From positions 1 through 64,000 of the forward strand of contig DASYAI010000062.1 in the NCBI GenBank assembly GCA_036501425.1: 64,000 bases of DNA, read 5' to 3'. Source of the stretch: DATKRB01 sp036501425. GTDB taxonomy: Bacteria; Actinomycetota; Acidimicrobiia; Acidimicrobiales; RAAP-2. The notes under the pieces were generated by a model. The model was given only the letters and a program-made list of their open reading frames with translations, made no database searches and had not been told where the DNA came from. Of the stretch, positions 17,261-24,813 are shown piece by piece (position 1 is the first letter of the stretch; the number at the start of each line of letters is the position of its first letter). Made by a program: the position numbers and the translations under genes.

Positions 17261-18701
17261 CGGGCACCCAGTGGTCGCCCCGGGGCCGCTCGTGGTCGGC
17301 CGGGGCCGGCGCCCCGCCGGCGGCGGCCACCTCGGCCGCCAGCGCCTGGACGAGGCGCGACCCGGCCCGGTCCGCCCGGGCCGCGGCCAGCAGGAGGGCG
17401 GTGCGGCACTCGCCCACGTCGCCCACGCACTCGAAGGGCTTGGGGGCAGCAGAGGTCCCGAGCAGGGTGCGGAACCGCTCGGCCAGCCCGGGCCGCTCGA
17501 GCGGCTCGACCCCGCCGAAGATGGCGCCCAGCGCGCCCGGGGTCAGGTAGGGGGCGAGGACCAGATCGATGAAGCAGCACTTGTCGCACTCGCCGCACCA
17601 GCGGTCGAGCCGCCGCGCCGGGTCGAGGTGGAAGGCCCGGTTACAGCTGCGGAAGGCGTCGTGGTAGCGGTCGAGGCGGGCGAAGCGGCGGGCCACCCAC
17701 ACCTCGCTGTAGGGGCGCAGCAACGAGAAGTACTGGGGCCGGGGGCCGACAGTGGCGCCGAGCACGGCGCGGAAGCCGGCCTCGAACTCGAGCCCCTTGG
17801 AGTACTGGTGGTTGATCCGCCGGTCGCCGTCGGTCAGGCTGCCGATCGACGCCGACCACTCGTTGGACATCACCACTGCGTCGTGGTCGAAGAGCACGGC
17901 GGCCAGCACCGCTAGGGCCGAGATGATGCCGGTCACCGGGACGTGGCCGTTGAGGTACCCAGGGCGCCCCGGATCGAGCAGCTGGCGGTCGAGGGCCCGC
18001 TCGGCCCGTCGCACCCCGAGACCGGTCAGGGCGGCCGGCCGCTCGATCGCCTCGAAGCGGGTCCCCGCCGCGCTGACCACGAACAGGGCGGCGTCGGGGA
18101 AGCGCCGGCCCACCAGCTCCGCGCTCACGATGGAGTCGATGCCTCCGCCGAAGGGCACCAGGGGGCGGCCGGCAACCGGTGTCCCGGACCCGGTAGCGCG
18201 GCCGGGCTCCCCCGGTGCGCCGGACCCCGTGGCGCGGCCGGGCTCCACCGGGGCGAGCGCCGCCGGCGCCGGCTCCCGCGGGCCGCGCAGGTCCAGGCGG
18301 TCCAGGTCGATGTCGTTGCGGTAGGCGAACTCGCCCAACCCGTCCACGTAGAACGAGCGCAGGAACTCCCGCTCGGACGCGGTCAGGGCCAGGTCGCCCA
18401 GCTCGATCACGGTCGGGGCGGCGGTCTTGTAGTACGAGACGGCCGACAGCAGGAACACCCACCGGGCGGCCGGGTCGACCCGGGGGTCGTCCCAGCGCCC
18501 GCCGGGGTCGAAGGTGACCCGCTCGACGAAGCGGTCGGCGCCGAGCGAATAGGTGCAGCGCAGCTCGGCCCGCTCGGGGTCCAGCTCGTAGCCCTCGTAG
18601 ACGAAGGGGGCGTCGCGCCCGGGGCTCGCGGCCCCGCCGGGGCTCACGCCGGGCCCCTCGAGGCGCGGGTGCAGCGGGGGGCGAACGACACGGTGGCCCA
18701 T
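17229..18701 (-). CDS. murL: UDP-MurNAc-L-Ala-L-Glu epimerase MurL
   Basis: The 490-residue protein matches the MurL family, which epimerises the terminal L-Glu of UDP-MurNAc-L-Ala-L-Glu to D-Glu using ATP. Visible markers are the N-terminal FVYEGYELDPERAELRC, LSAVSYYKTAAP, FYVDGLGEFAYRNDIDL, the nucleotide loop VPFGGGIDSIVS (Ile where I would expect Lys), and the cysteine-rich CGECDKCC near residue 400. A Pro/Gly-rich insert with repeated EPGRATGSG blocks lies near residues 150-175. Pairing with a MurD-type ligase is the strongest evidence. The long N-terminal 30 residues may be over-called. Confidence 0.85.
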   Translation of the reverse strand: MGHRVVRPPLHPRLEGPGVSPGGAASPGRDAPFVYEGYELDPERAELRCTYSLGADRFVERVTFDPGGRWDDPRVDPAARWVFLLSAVSYYKTAAPTVIELGDLALTASEREFLRSFYVDGLGEFAYRNDIDLDRLDLRGPREPAPAALAPVEPGRATGSGAPGEPGRATGSGTPVAGRPLVPFGGGIDSIVSAELVGRRFPDAALFVVSAAGTRFEAIERPAALTGLGVRRAERALDRQLLDPGRPGYLNGHVPVTGIISALAVLAAVLFDHDAVVMSNEWSASIGSLTDGDRRINHQYSKGLEFEAGFRAVLGATVGPRPQYFSLLRPYSEVWVARRFARLDRYHDAFRSCNRAFHLDPARRLDRWCGECDKCCFIDLVLAPYLTPGALGAIFGGVEPLERPGLAERFRTLLGTSAAPKPFECVGDVGECRTALLLAAARADRAGSRLVQALAAEVAAAGGAPAPADHERPRGDHWVPDAYAAQDQLV

Positions 18702-18726
18702 GCTACGGCCGGACCCCGGCCCGTCC

Positions 18727-18766
18727 GATCATCCCCGGCCGATCATCCCCGGCCGATCATCCCCGG
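18727..18766. repeat. Three tandem copies of a 14-bp unit
   Basis: GATCATCCCCGGCC repeats at 18727, 18741 and 18755 (last copy cut short) in the 112-nt gap between pgeF and murL. Each unit begins with the palindrome GATC. No role is evident. Confidence 0.65.
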
Positions 18767-18813
18767 GGCGGACTCCTCGGGCTCCGACGCCCCGGCCGCC
18801 ACGGCCGGACCCC

Positions 18814-19626
18814 TCAGGCGCCACGCAGGCGGGCGAGGAGCCCGAAGCGCCCGCAGGGCCGCTCGGCCCGGTCGCTGAAGAAGGGACCGTCACCCCCGGT
18901 GCTGACCGGGGCGAGGTGGATGTGCCCGGGTCGCACCCCGGCTTGGGCGAGGAGGAGGGCGTTGGCCCCGACCAGGTCGAAGGTCCAGTGCCCGGGCCCG
19001 TCGGGGGGGACCAGGGCGGCCCCGTCGGGGCCGAGGGCGGCCAGGGCCGGTCGGGCGACCGCCTCGTCCACCTGGTAATCCCCCGGGGCGACCGCCGGAC
19101 CGATCCCGGCAACCACGTGGTCGGACCGGGCCCCCAGGGCGACCATGGCCTCCAGCGTGCGGGCGGCGATCCCGGCCACGGTGCCCCGCCACCCGGCGTG
19201 CGCGACGCCGAGCACCCCCCGACCCGGGTCGCACAGCACGATCGGGGCACAATCCGCGGCCAGCACGGCGAGAACCGGGGCGGGATCGGCGGTGACCAGC
19301 CCGTCGGCGTCGGCGATCGCCGAGGCCTCGGTGCACGACCCCCGGCCGGCGTCGCCCGGCCCGACCACCACCACCCGGTCGCCGTGCACCTGGCGGGCGA
19401 GCACCAGGTCGCCCAAGCCGGCGCCTAGCGCGCCGGCCGCCGCGGCCCGGTTCGCGAGCACCGACGCCGGGTCGTCCCCCACGTGGAGCCCCAGGTTCAG
19501 GCTCCCGTAGGGGCCGGTGGAGACCCCGCCGCGGCGGGTGGTGACCACCGCGTCGACCACCGGCTCGAGCGCCGACCAGGCGAGCACCTCGATCCCTCGC
19601 CGGCGCTCCCAGCGGGTGGCGATCAC
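18814..19626 (-). CDS. pgeF: Peptidoglycan editing factor PgeF (YfiH/DUF152)
   Basis: The 270-residue protein carries the multicopper-like family signature: GGVSTGPYGSLNLGLHVGDD, RQVHG, AADCAPIVL and HAGWRGTV, whose His-Cys-His set binds the metal. PgeF hydrolyses precursors in which L-Ser replaced L-Ala; older annotations call it a polyphenol oxidase. It lies upstream of murL on the same strand, 112 nt away, so it probably belongs to the same cell-wall precursor group. The ATG at 19626 is 13 nt downstream of the preceding opuCA stop. Confidence 0.9.
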   Translation of the reverse strand: MIATRWERRRGIEVLAWSALEPVVDAVVTTRRGGVSTGPYGSLNLGLHVGDDPASVLANRAAAAGALGAGLGDLVLARQVHGDRVVVVGPGDAGRGSCTEASAIADADGLVTADPAPVLAVLAADCAPIVLCDPGRGVLGVAHAGWRGTVAGIAARTLEAMVALGARSDHVVAGIGPAVAPGDYQVDEAVARPALAALGPDGAALVPPDGPGHWTFDLVGANALLLAQAGVRPGHIHLAPVSTGGDGPFFSDRAERPCGRFGLLARLRGA

Positions 19627-19639
19627 CGCGCCGAGGACC

Positions 19640-20761
19640 TCACGGCCCCGACTCGATGGCCTGCCCGCCGGCCGCCCGGCGCATGGCCGCGTGCAGGCGG
19701 TTGGGGGTGAGCACCCCCACGTAGCGCCCCTCGGAGGTGACGGGGACCCACTGGACGTCGTGGGAGAGCATTTCGGAGAACGCGGTGCGCAGCGGCGCCC
19801 CGAGCGCCACGGCCACCCCGAAGGGCTGCACGTGGTCGGCCACCAGGCCGCCGGCTGCGGGGTCGAGGTCGATCCACCCCTCGAGGGCGCCGCCGCCCGC
19901 CACCACCACCGCCCAGCGGCCGTCGGCGCCGGCGGTGCGGGTACGGGCGTCGAGCATGCTGAGCTCGGGGCCCACGGTCGGGGGGAAGAAGAGGTCCTCG
20001 TGCGCCACCGCGGTGACCCCGAGCAGGCGGACCGAGCGGTCGGCCCCGACGAAGTCGGCCACGAAGGACGAGCGAGGCCGGCCGAGGATCTCGCTCGGGG
20101 GGGCGAACTGCTCGAGCACCCCGCCGCGCGACAGCACGGCGATCCGGTCGCCCAAGGTGGCCGCCTCGTCGATGTCGTGGGTGACGAACACGATGGTCTT
20201 GCGCAGCTGGGCCTGCAGGTCGAGGAACTGGGTCTGCAGCCGGGTCCGGGTGATCGGGTCCACCGCGCCGAACGGCTCGTCCATCAGCAGCACCGGTGGG
20301 TCGCCGCCCAGGGCCCGGGCCACCCCGACCCGCTGGCGCTCGCCGCCCGACAGCTCGTGCGGGTAGCGCCGGCCGTAGCGGGCCGGGTCCAGCCCCACCA
20401 GCTCGAGCAGCTCGTCGACCCTCCGGGCGATCCGGCCGCTGTCCCAGCCGAGCAGCCGCGGCACCACCGCCACGTTGTCGGCGATCCGCCGGTGGGGGAA
20501 CAGGCCGCCCTGCTGGATCACGTAGCCGATGCCCCGGCGCAGCTCGACGGGGTCCATCCCGAGCACGTCCCGGCCGTCGATCAGGATGCGGCCGCCGGAG
20601 GGCTCGATCAGCCGGTTGATCATGCGCAGCGTGGTGGTCTTGCCGCACCCCGAGGGACCCACCAGCACGCAGAGCTCGCCGTCGTCGACGTGCAGGTCGA
20701 GCGACTCCACCGCCACGTGCCCGTCGCCGTAGCTCTTGCTCACCGCGTCGAGGGTGATCAT
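19640..20761 (-). CDS. opuCA: Glycine betaine/choline-type ABC transporter ATPase with CBS domains
   Basis: This is the ATP-binding subunit of an osmoprotectant importer. Walker A is GPSGCGKTTT, the signature is LSGGERQRVGVARAL, and Walker B is VLLMDEPFGAVD. The C-terminal 120 residues form a CBS pair, the typical ionic-strength or nucleotide sensor of OpuCA/ProV. The ATG at 20761 (373 residues) begins directly with MITLDAVSKSYGDG, and a TAACCT box lies 10 nt upstream. It diverges from the permease genes, so the transporter is encoded by two transcripts. Confidence 0.92.
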   Translation of the reverse strand: MITLDAVSKSYGDGHVAVESLDLHVDDGELCVLVGPSGCGKTTTLRMINRLIEPSGGRILIDGRDVLGMDPVELRRGIGYVIQQGGLFPHRRIADNVAVVPRLLGWDSGRIARRVDELLELVGLDPARYGRRYPHELSGGERQRVGVARALGGDPPVLLMDEPFGAVDPITRTRLQTQFLDLQAQLRKTIVFVTHDIDEAATLGDRIAVLSRGGVLEQFAPPSEILGRPRSSFVADFVGADRSVRLLGVTAVAHEDLFFPPTVGPELSMLDARTRTAGADGRWAVVVAGGGALEGWIDLDPAAGGLVADHVQPFGVAVALGAPLRTAFSEMLSHDVQWVPVTSEGRYVGVLTPNRLHAAMRRAAGGQAIESGP

Positions 20762-20771
20762 GGCGGAGCCA

Positions 20772-20777
20772 AGGTTA
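20772..20777 (-). promoter_or_regulatory. -10 box TAACCT of opuCA
   Basis: TAACCT on the minus strand ends 10 nt before the ATG of opuCA, predicting a leader of only a few nucleotides. Confidence 0.4.
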
Positions 20778-20852
20778 CCGAGCCCGCCCGGCCCGGCGTC
20801 GGCCGACCGGACCGGGTCCCCGCGCCCGGTAGCTCGGGATGTCATTCCCCGG

Positions 20853-20858
20853 TAGCGT
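20853..20858 (+). promoter_or_regulatory. -10 box TAGCGT of the permease operon
   Basis: TAGCGT ends 7 nt before the ATG at 20866. This selects that start over the in-frame ATG at 20839. Confidence 0.5.
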
Positions 20859-20865
20859 GCCCTCG

Positions 20866-21591
20866 ATGACCGCCGGCGCCCGGCCGTTCATCAGTTGGAG
20901 CTGGATCGACCAGAACCGCGGTCAGATCGGCTCGGACCTCGCCCACCACCTCGAGCTGTCGTTCGTCGCGGTGGGCATCGGCCTGGCGATCGCGGTGCCG
21001 CTGTCGGTGCTCGCCTGGCGCTACGCCGTGCTGCGGGCGCCGCTCATGACCATCTCCAGCACGCTCTACATCATCCCGTCGCTGGCCCTCTTCGTGATCC
21101 TCGGGCCGGTCACCGGGTACTTCTCCACCACCACGGCCGAGATCGCGCTGGTCGGCTACACGCTGTTGATCCTGTGCCGCAACACCCTGGCGGGCCTGGA
21201 GGCGGTGCCCGGCGACGCCCGCGACGCAGCCCGGGCGATGGGGTACACGCCCACCGCGTCGCTGCTGCGGGTGGAGCTCCCGCTGGCCGTCCCCTACGTC
21301 GTCGCCGGGGTGCGGATCGCCACGGTCACGGTGATCGGCCTGGTGTCGGTGACCGCCCTCATCGGGCTGGGCGGCCTCGGCCAGCTCTTCGTGGCCGGCC
21401 TGCAGGGGTCGGTGGACGGCCCCTTCTACACGCCCATCATCGTCGGCCTGGTCCTGTCGGTGGTCCTCGCCGCGCTGGCCGACCTGGCCCTGGTGGGCCT
21501 CGGCCGGGTCCTCGTCCCGTGGAGCCGGACCCCGGCGCGCCGCGTGCGCTCGTCGCGCCCGGCCCGGGCGCTGAGCGCGTCGGGGAGCTGA
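20866..21591 (+). CDS. opuCB: Osmoprotectant ABC transporter permease
   Basis: This 241-residue inner-membrane permease of the OpuC/ProW type has about six hydrophobic helices. The cytoplasmic EAA loop reads GDARDAARAMGYTPTASLLRVELPLAVPYVVAGVRIA, split here into its conserved halves AARAMG and LPLAVP. It is followed after 1 nt by a second permease, and then by the binding protein. The start was moved to 20866 because of the promoter box. Confidence 0.9.
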   Translation: MTAGARPFISWSWIDQNRGQIGSDLAHHLELSFVAVGIGLAIAVPLSVLAWRYAVLRAPLMTISSTLYIIPSLALFVILGPVTGYFSTTTAEIALVGYTLLILCRNTLAGLEAVPGDARDAARAMGYTPTASLLRVELPLAVPYVVAGVRIATVTVIGLVSVTALIGLGGLGQLFVAGLQGSVDGPFYTPIIVGLVLSVVLAALADLALVGLGRVLVPWSRTPARRVRSSRPARALSASGS

Positions 21592-21592
21592 G

Positions 21593-22279
21593 GTGGGGTT
21601 CCTCAGCCAGGTGTTCCACTGGTTCACCACCTCGGCCAACTGGACCGGATCGGGCGGGATCCCCGAGCTGTTCTGGCAGTCGGCCAAGCTCTCGGCGGCG
21701 GTGGTGGTGACGGCGGTGGTGGTGGGCGGCTCGCTGGGCGCCCTGGCCGGGCACACCGGCCGCGGCTCGATCGCGGCGGTCAACGCGGCCAACGCCGCCC
21801 GGGCCATCCCGACGCTGGCGCTGCTCACCCTGCTGGCCATCGTGCCCAGCATCTCGATCCGCTGGGGCGGCTTCTTGGCCTCGTACCTGGCCCTGGTGGT
21901 GCTGGCCGTGCCGCCCATCCTCACCAACACGTTCGTCGGCATGCGCGAGGTGGACGCCGACGTGCGTGACGCCGCCAAGGCGATGGGCCTGACCGGCTGG
22001 CAGGTCTTCGGCCAGGTGGAGCTGCCCCTCGCCCTGCCCTTCGTCGCGGCGGGCATCCGCACCGCCTCGATCGAGGTGGTCGCCACCTCCACCCTGGCCG
22101 CCTACGTCAGCTACTCGGACCTGGGGACCTACGTCATCACCGGCTTGAACGCCCACCTCGACGTGGAAGCGTTCGCCGGCTCGGTGCTCGTCGCCGTGCT
22201 GGCGGCCATGGCCGCCTGGGGGCTGCGGGCGGCCCAGTGGCTGGTGACCCCGCCGCCGCTGCGCCGGATCAGCCGTTGA
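21593..22279 (+). CDS. opuCD: Osmoprotectant ABC transporter permease (second subunit)
   Basis: The 228-residue permease is a partner of the preceding one. Its EAA loop includes DVRDAAKAMGLTG and ELPLALPFVAAGIR, and the protein has about six membrane segments. The GTG start lies 1 nt after the upstream stop. With opuCA, opuCB and the binding protein it forms a complete importer of betaine-, choline- or carnitine-like solutes; the precise solute is not resolved. Confidence 0.9.
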   Translation: MGFLSQVFHWFTTSANWTGSGGIPELFWQSAKLSAAVVVTAVVVGGSLGALAGHTGRGSIAAVNAANAARAIPTLALLTLLAIVPSISIRWGGFLASYLALVVLAVPPILTNTFVGMREVDADVRDAAKAMGLTGWQVFGQVELPLALPFVAAGIRTASIEVVATSTLAAYVSYSDLGTYVITGLNAHLDVEAFAGSVLVAVLAAMAAWGLRAAQWLVTPPPLRRISR

Positions 22280-22445
22280 CAACTCCGAGCGCCCCGGTCA
22301 CCATTACAGAACCGCAACAATCCTCATCGGATGCACGCCGCGCGACGTGGCCCATCCACCCGGGGGTCCAGCGGATGGGCAAGGGTCGACCAACGCCCGG
22401 AGCGCCAGCGGCGCCCGGGCCACCGGGGGGAAAGGGAGAGCGACC
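22280..22445 (+). other. Structured leader of the binding-protein gene
   Basis: The 166-nt gap holds TTGACA (22276-22281), overlapping the permease stop, with a weak CATTAC 20 nt on. Downstream is a hairpin CCCATCC...GGATGGG at about 22350-22380 enclosing ACCCGGGGGT, and then a second GC-rich inverted repeat before GGGAGAG. No known riboswitch signature is recognised. Confidence 0.35.
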
Positions 22446-23384
22446 ATGAGGCTGCCAACCAGAAGGATGTCGGCCGGACGGCTGGGCGCGACCCGGGCGC
22501 TGTTCGGCGGGGCGGCGGTGGCGATCGGGGCGGCCCTGATGGCGCCGGGGATGGCCTCGGCCGCCGCGACCAAGCCGACCATCACCATCGGGGCCACCAA
22601 CTTCCCCGAGCAGGCGATCGTGGCCAACGCCTACGCCGACGTGCTCGAGCACATCGGCTACCCGGTGCAGGTGAAGGCCAACCTGGGCACCCGCTCGGTG
22701 GTCGAGCCGGCGCTCGCCCACGGCCAGCTGGACATCGAGCCCGACTACGCCGGCACCCTGCTCCTGTTCTTGAACGCCAAGGACACCAAGGCGGCCGACC
22801 AGCTGACCACCGCCGTCGCCGACCTGAAGAAGGAGCTGGCGCCCTCGGGGGCCACCGTGCTGAATCCGGCGCCGGCCATCGACTCGAACGTCTTCGTGGT
22901 GACCAAGGCCACCGCCCGCAAGGACCACCTGACGACCGTCTCGAGCCTGAAGAAGTACGCCAAGAACATGGTGCTGGGCGGCCCGACCGAGTGCCCGACC
23001 CGACCCACCTGCCTGCTCGGCCTCGAGCACGTCTACGGGCTGCACTTCTTGAGCTTCAAGTCGCTCGACGAGGCCGGCCCGATCAGCGTCGCCGCGCTCA
23101 AGCAGGGCCAGGTGCAGGTGGTCGAGCTGTTCTCGAGCGACGGCAACGTGGTCCAGAACGGCTTCGTGGCGCTGACCGACAACAAGCACCTCCAGCCGGC
23201 CGACCACGTGATCCCGGTGATCCGCAAGTCGGTCGACACCCCTCAGGTGGCCGCCGCCCTCAACAAGCTGTCGGCCAAGCTGACCACTACCCAGCTCTCC
23301 AAGCTCAATATCGAGGTCAACGACCAGAACGAGTCGCCGGCGACCGTGGCCCAGCAGTGGGTCAGTGCCGAGGGCCTGGTCTGA
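22446..23384 (+). CDS. opuCC: Osmoprotectant ABC transporter substrate-binding protein
   Basis: The 312-residue exported protein has a long, Arg-rich N-region, a hydrophobic core and an ASA-A cleavage site near residue 38-40. The mature part matches the OpuAC/QbsB-type domain: TITIGATNFPEQAIVANAYADVLEH, then LDIEPDYAGTLL and GGPTECPTRPTCLLGLEHVYG. No lipobox cysteine is seen, so it may be soluble or held by the uncleaved signal. The ATG follows AAAGGGAGAG. Its 3' end overlaps the convergent rhodanese gene by 23 nt. Confidence 0.9.
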   Translation: MRLPTRRMSAGRLGATRALFGGAAVAIGAALMAPGMASAAATKPTITIGATNFPEQAIVANAYADVLEHIGYPVQVKANLGTRSVVEPALAHGQLDIEPDYAGTLLLFLNAKDTKAADQLTTAVADLKKELAPSGATVLNPAPAIDSNVFVVTKATARKDHLTTVSSLKKYAKNMVLGGPTECPTRPTCLLGLEHVYGLHFLSFKSLDEAGPISVAALKQGQVQVVELFSSDGNVVQNGFVALTDNKHLQPADHVIPVIRKSVDTPQVAAALNKLSAKLTTTQLSKLNIEVNDQNESPATVAQQWVSAEGLV

Positions 23385-23787
23385 CCGGACTGACCGGACT
23401 GACCGGCAGCCCCTCGGCCGCCCAGGCGGCGAAGCCGCCCCGCAGGTCGGTGGCCCGACGGAGGCCCAGCGCCCGCAGCGAGGCGGCGGCGAGGCTCGAG
23501 GCGTAGCCCTCCTGGCAGACCACCACCACCGGGCGGTCCGGGTCGTCGGCCTCGGGTAGCCGGTCGGGGCTCGAGGGGTCGAGGCGCCACTCGAGCACGT
23601 TGCGCTCGACGACCAGGGCCCCGGGGATCCCCCCGTGCGCCTGGCGCTGGGCCACCGGTCGGATGTCGACCAGCAGGGCCCCGGAGCGCTGGAGGTCGGC
23701 CGCCTCGGCGGGCCCGACCCGCACCAGCTGGCGCCGGGCGGCGACCAGCAGCTCGTCCACCGCGCTCGACGGGGTCTCCTCTCCCAT
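23362..23787 (-). CDS. Rhodanese-like domain protein
   Basis: This is a single rhodanese domain of 141 residues, with LLVDIRPVAQRQAHGGIPGA, the active loop CQEGYASS with the catalytic Cys, and GLRRATDLRGGFAAW near the end. The loop suggests sulfurtransferase activity, but the acceptor is unknown. It is not adjacent to the sulfur-carrier gene at 55.3 kb. The ATG at 23787 leaves 105 nt to the sigma-factor start, read the other way. Confidence 0.85.
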   Translation of the reverse strand: MGEETPSSAVDELLVAARRQLVRVGPAEAADLQRSGALLVDIRPVAQRQAHGGIPGALVVERNVLEWRLDPSSPDRLPEADDPDRPVVVVCQEGYASSLAAASLRALGLRRATDLRGGFAAWAAEGLPVSPVSPVRPGPRH

Positions 23788-23879
23788 CGGGGCACCTTAC
23801 CGGGCACCCCGGAGCCCCTTGTGGGCGCAGCGGCCCGCCGGGCGACCGGCGGTGGGCGGTGGCGGGGCGCCAGGGTGGG

Positions 23880-23885
23880 TAGGGT
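23880..23885 (+). promoter_or_regulatory. -10 box TAGGGT of the sigma-factor gene
   Basis: TAGGGT ends 7 nt before the ATG at 23893. The typical SigR promoter (GGAAT-N18/19-GTT) is not visible immediately upstream, so autoregulation by that route is not supported. Confidence 0.5.
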
Positions 23886-23892
23886 GCGTGTC

Positions 23893-24477
23893 ATGGCGGA
23901 CCAGGCGAGGTTCACCGAGCTCTCCATGGAGTTCATGCCGGCGCTCTACAGCGCCGCGCTCCGGATGACCCGCAACGCCGCCGACGCCGAGGACCTGGTG
24001 CAGGAGACCTACCTGAAGGCCTACCGGGGCTTCGGGGGCTTCACCGAGGGCACCAACCTCAAGGCCTGGCTCTACCGGATCCTCACCAACACCTACATCA
24101 ACTCGTACCGGGCGGCCAAGCGGCGGCCGGAGATCGCCGACGTCGAGGACGTCGAAGACCTCTACCTGTACCGGCGCCTGGCGCCCGACGGCTCGGCCGA
24201 TCTGGGCCGCAGCGCCGAGGACGAGGCGCTCGACCGCTTCAGCGACGACGTGGTGAAAGAGGCGATCGAGTCGCTCCCCGACGCCTTCCGCATCGCCGTG
24301 CTGCTGGCCGACGTGGAGGGCTTCTCCTACAAGGAGATCGCCGAGATCACCGACGTGCCCATCGGCACGGTGATGAGCCGGCTCCACCGGGGAAGAAGGG
24401 CGTTGCAGAAGGCGTTGCTCTCCTATGCAGAAGCGAGGGGGCTGGTGGCGTCGGCGCCGGCCCACAGCGCACCGTGA
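23893..24477 (+). CDS. sigR: ECF sigma factor, SigR/SigH type
   Basis: The 194-residue group-4 sigma factor has region 2 (SAALRMTRNAADAEDLVQETYLKAYRGF) and region 4 (SLPDAFRIAVLLADVEGFSYKEIAEITDVPIGTVMSRLHRGRRALQ). Its sequence and the following zinc anti-sigma gene place it in the thiol-oxidative-stress SigR/SigH group of actinobacteria. The ATG was chosen over upstream codons because of the promoter box 7 nt before it. It overlaps the anti-sigma gene by 4 nt (GTGA). Confidence 0.9.
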   Translation: MADQARFTELSMEFMPALYSAALRMTRNAADAEDLVQETYLKAYRGFGGFTEGTNLKAWLYRILTNTYINSYRAAKRRPEIADVEDVEDLYLYRRLAPDGSADLGRSAEDEALDRFSDDVVKEAIESLPDAFRIAVLLADVEGFSYKEIAEITDVPIGTVMSRLHRGRRALQKALLSYAEARGLVASAPAHSAP

Positions 24478-24809
24478 GCACGGTGCGTGATCAGGGAGGG
24501 TTGCAGGTGCCCCGAGAGTCACAGGACCACAAGGCGCCCGAGTGCGCGCCGGGCAGCGTGTCGGGCATCGATTGCGACGAGGCGGTCCACCAGCTCTACC
24601 ACTACCTCGACGGGGAGCTGACCGAAGATCGCCGGCGCGAGATCGCCCGCCATCTCGACGCCTGCGAGCCGTGCGCCGGGGCCGCCGGCTTCGAGTCCGA
24701 GCTCCGGGTGGTGATCGCCAACCGATGCCGGGACCGGGTGCCCGACGCCCTGTTGCAGCGCATCGCCGACGCCCTCCACGAAGAGCAGCGGCATTCGGGA
24801 ACGACGTGA
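24474..24809 (+). CDS. rsrA: Zinc-binding anti-sigma factor (RsrA-like)
   Basis: The 111-residue protein has the ZAS motif His60-x3-Cys64-x2-Cys67 and an upstream Cys34 positioned as the fourth zinc ligand. In RsrA, disulfide formation in this centre releases SigR. The N-terminal 30 residues are unusual and may be over-called; an internal GTG at 24507 is possible. Overlap with sigR indicates coupled translation and a 1:1 complex. Confidence 0.88.
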   Translation: MSTVRDQGGLQVPRESQDHKAPECAPGSVSGIDCDEAVHQLYHYLDGELTEDRRREIARHLDACEPCAGAAGFESELRVVIANRCRDRVPDALLQRIADALHEEQRHSGTT

Positions 24810-24813
24810 GCCG

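Noticed and set aside
18814..19626. Laccase / polyphenol oxidase
   Set aside because: The sequence is the YfiH family, now understood as peptidoglycan editing factor. Its context beside murL supports that.
20839..20865. Earlier ATG start for the opuCB permease
   Set aside because: It would place the likely promoter box TAGCGT inside the coding region. The ATG at 20866 lies 7 nt after that box and starts closer to the conserved fold.
23890..24810. Possible toxin-antitoxin pair
   Set aside because: The two small overlapping genes are a sigma factor and a zinc anti-sigma factor with clear motifs.
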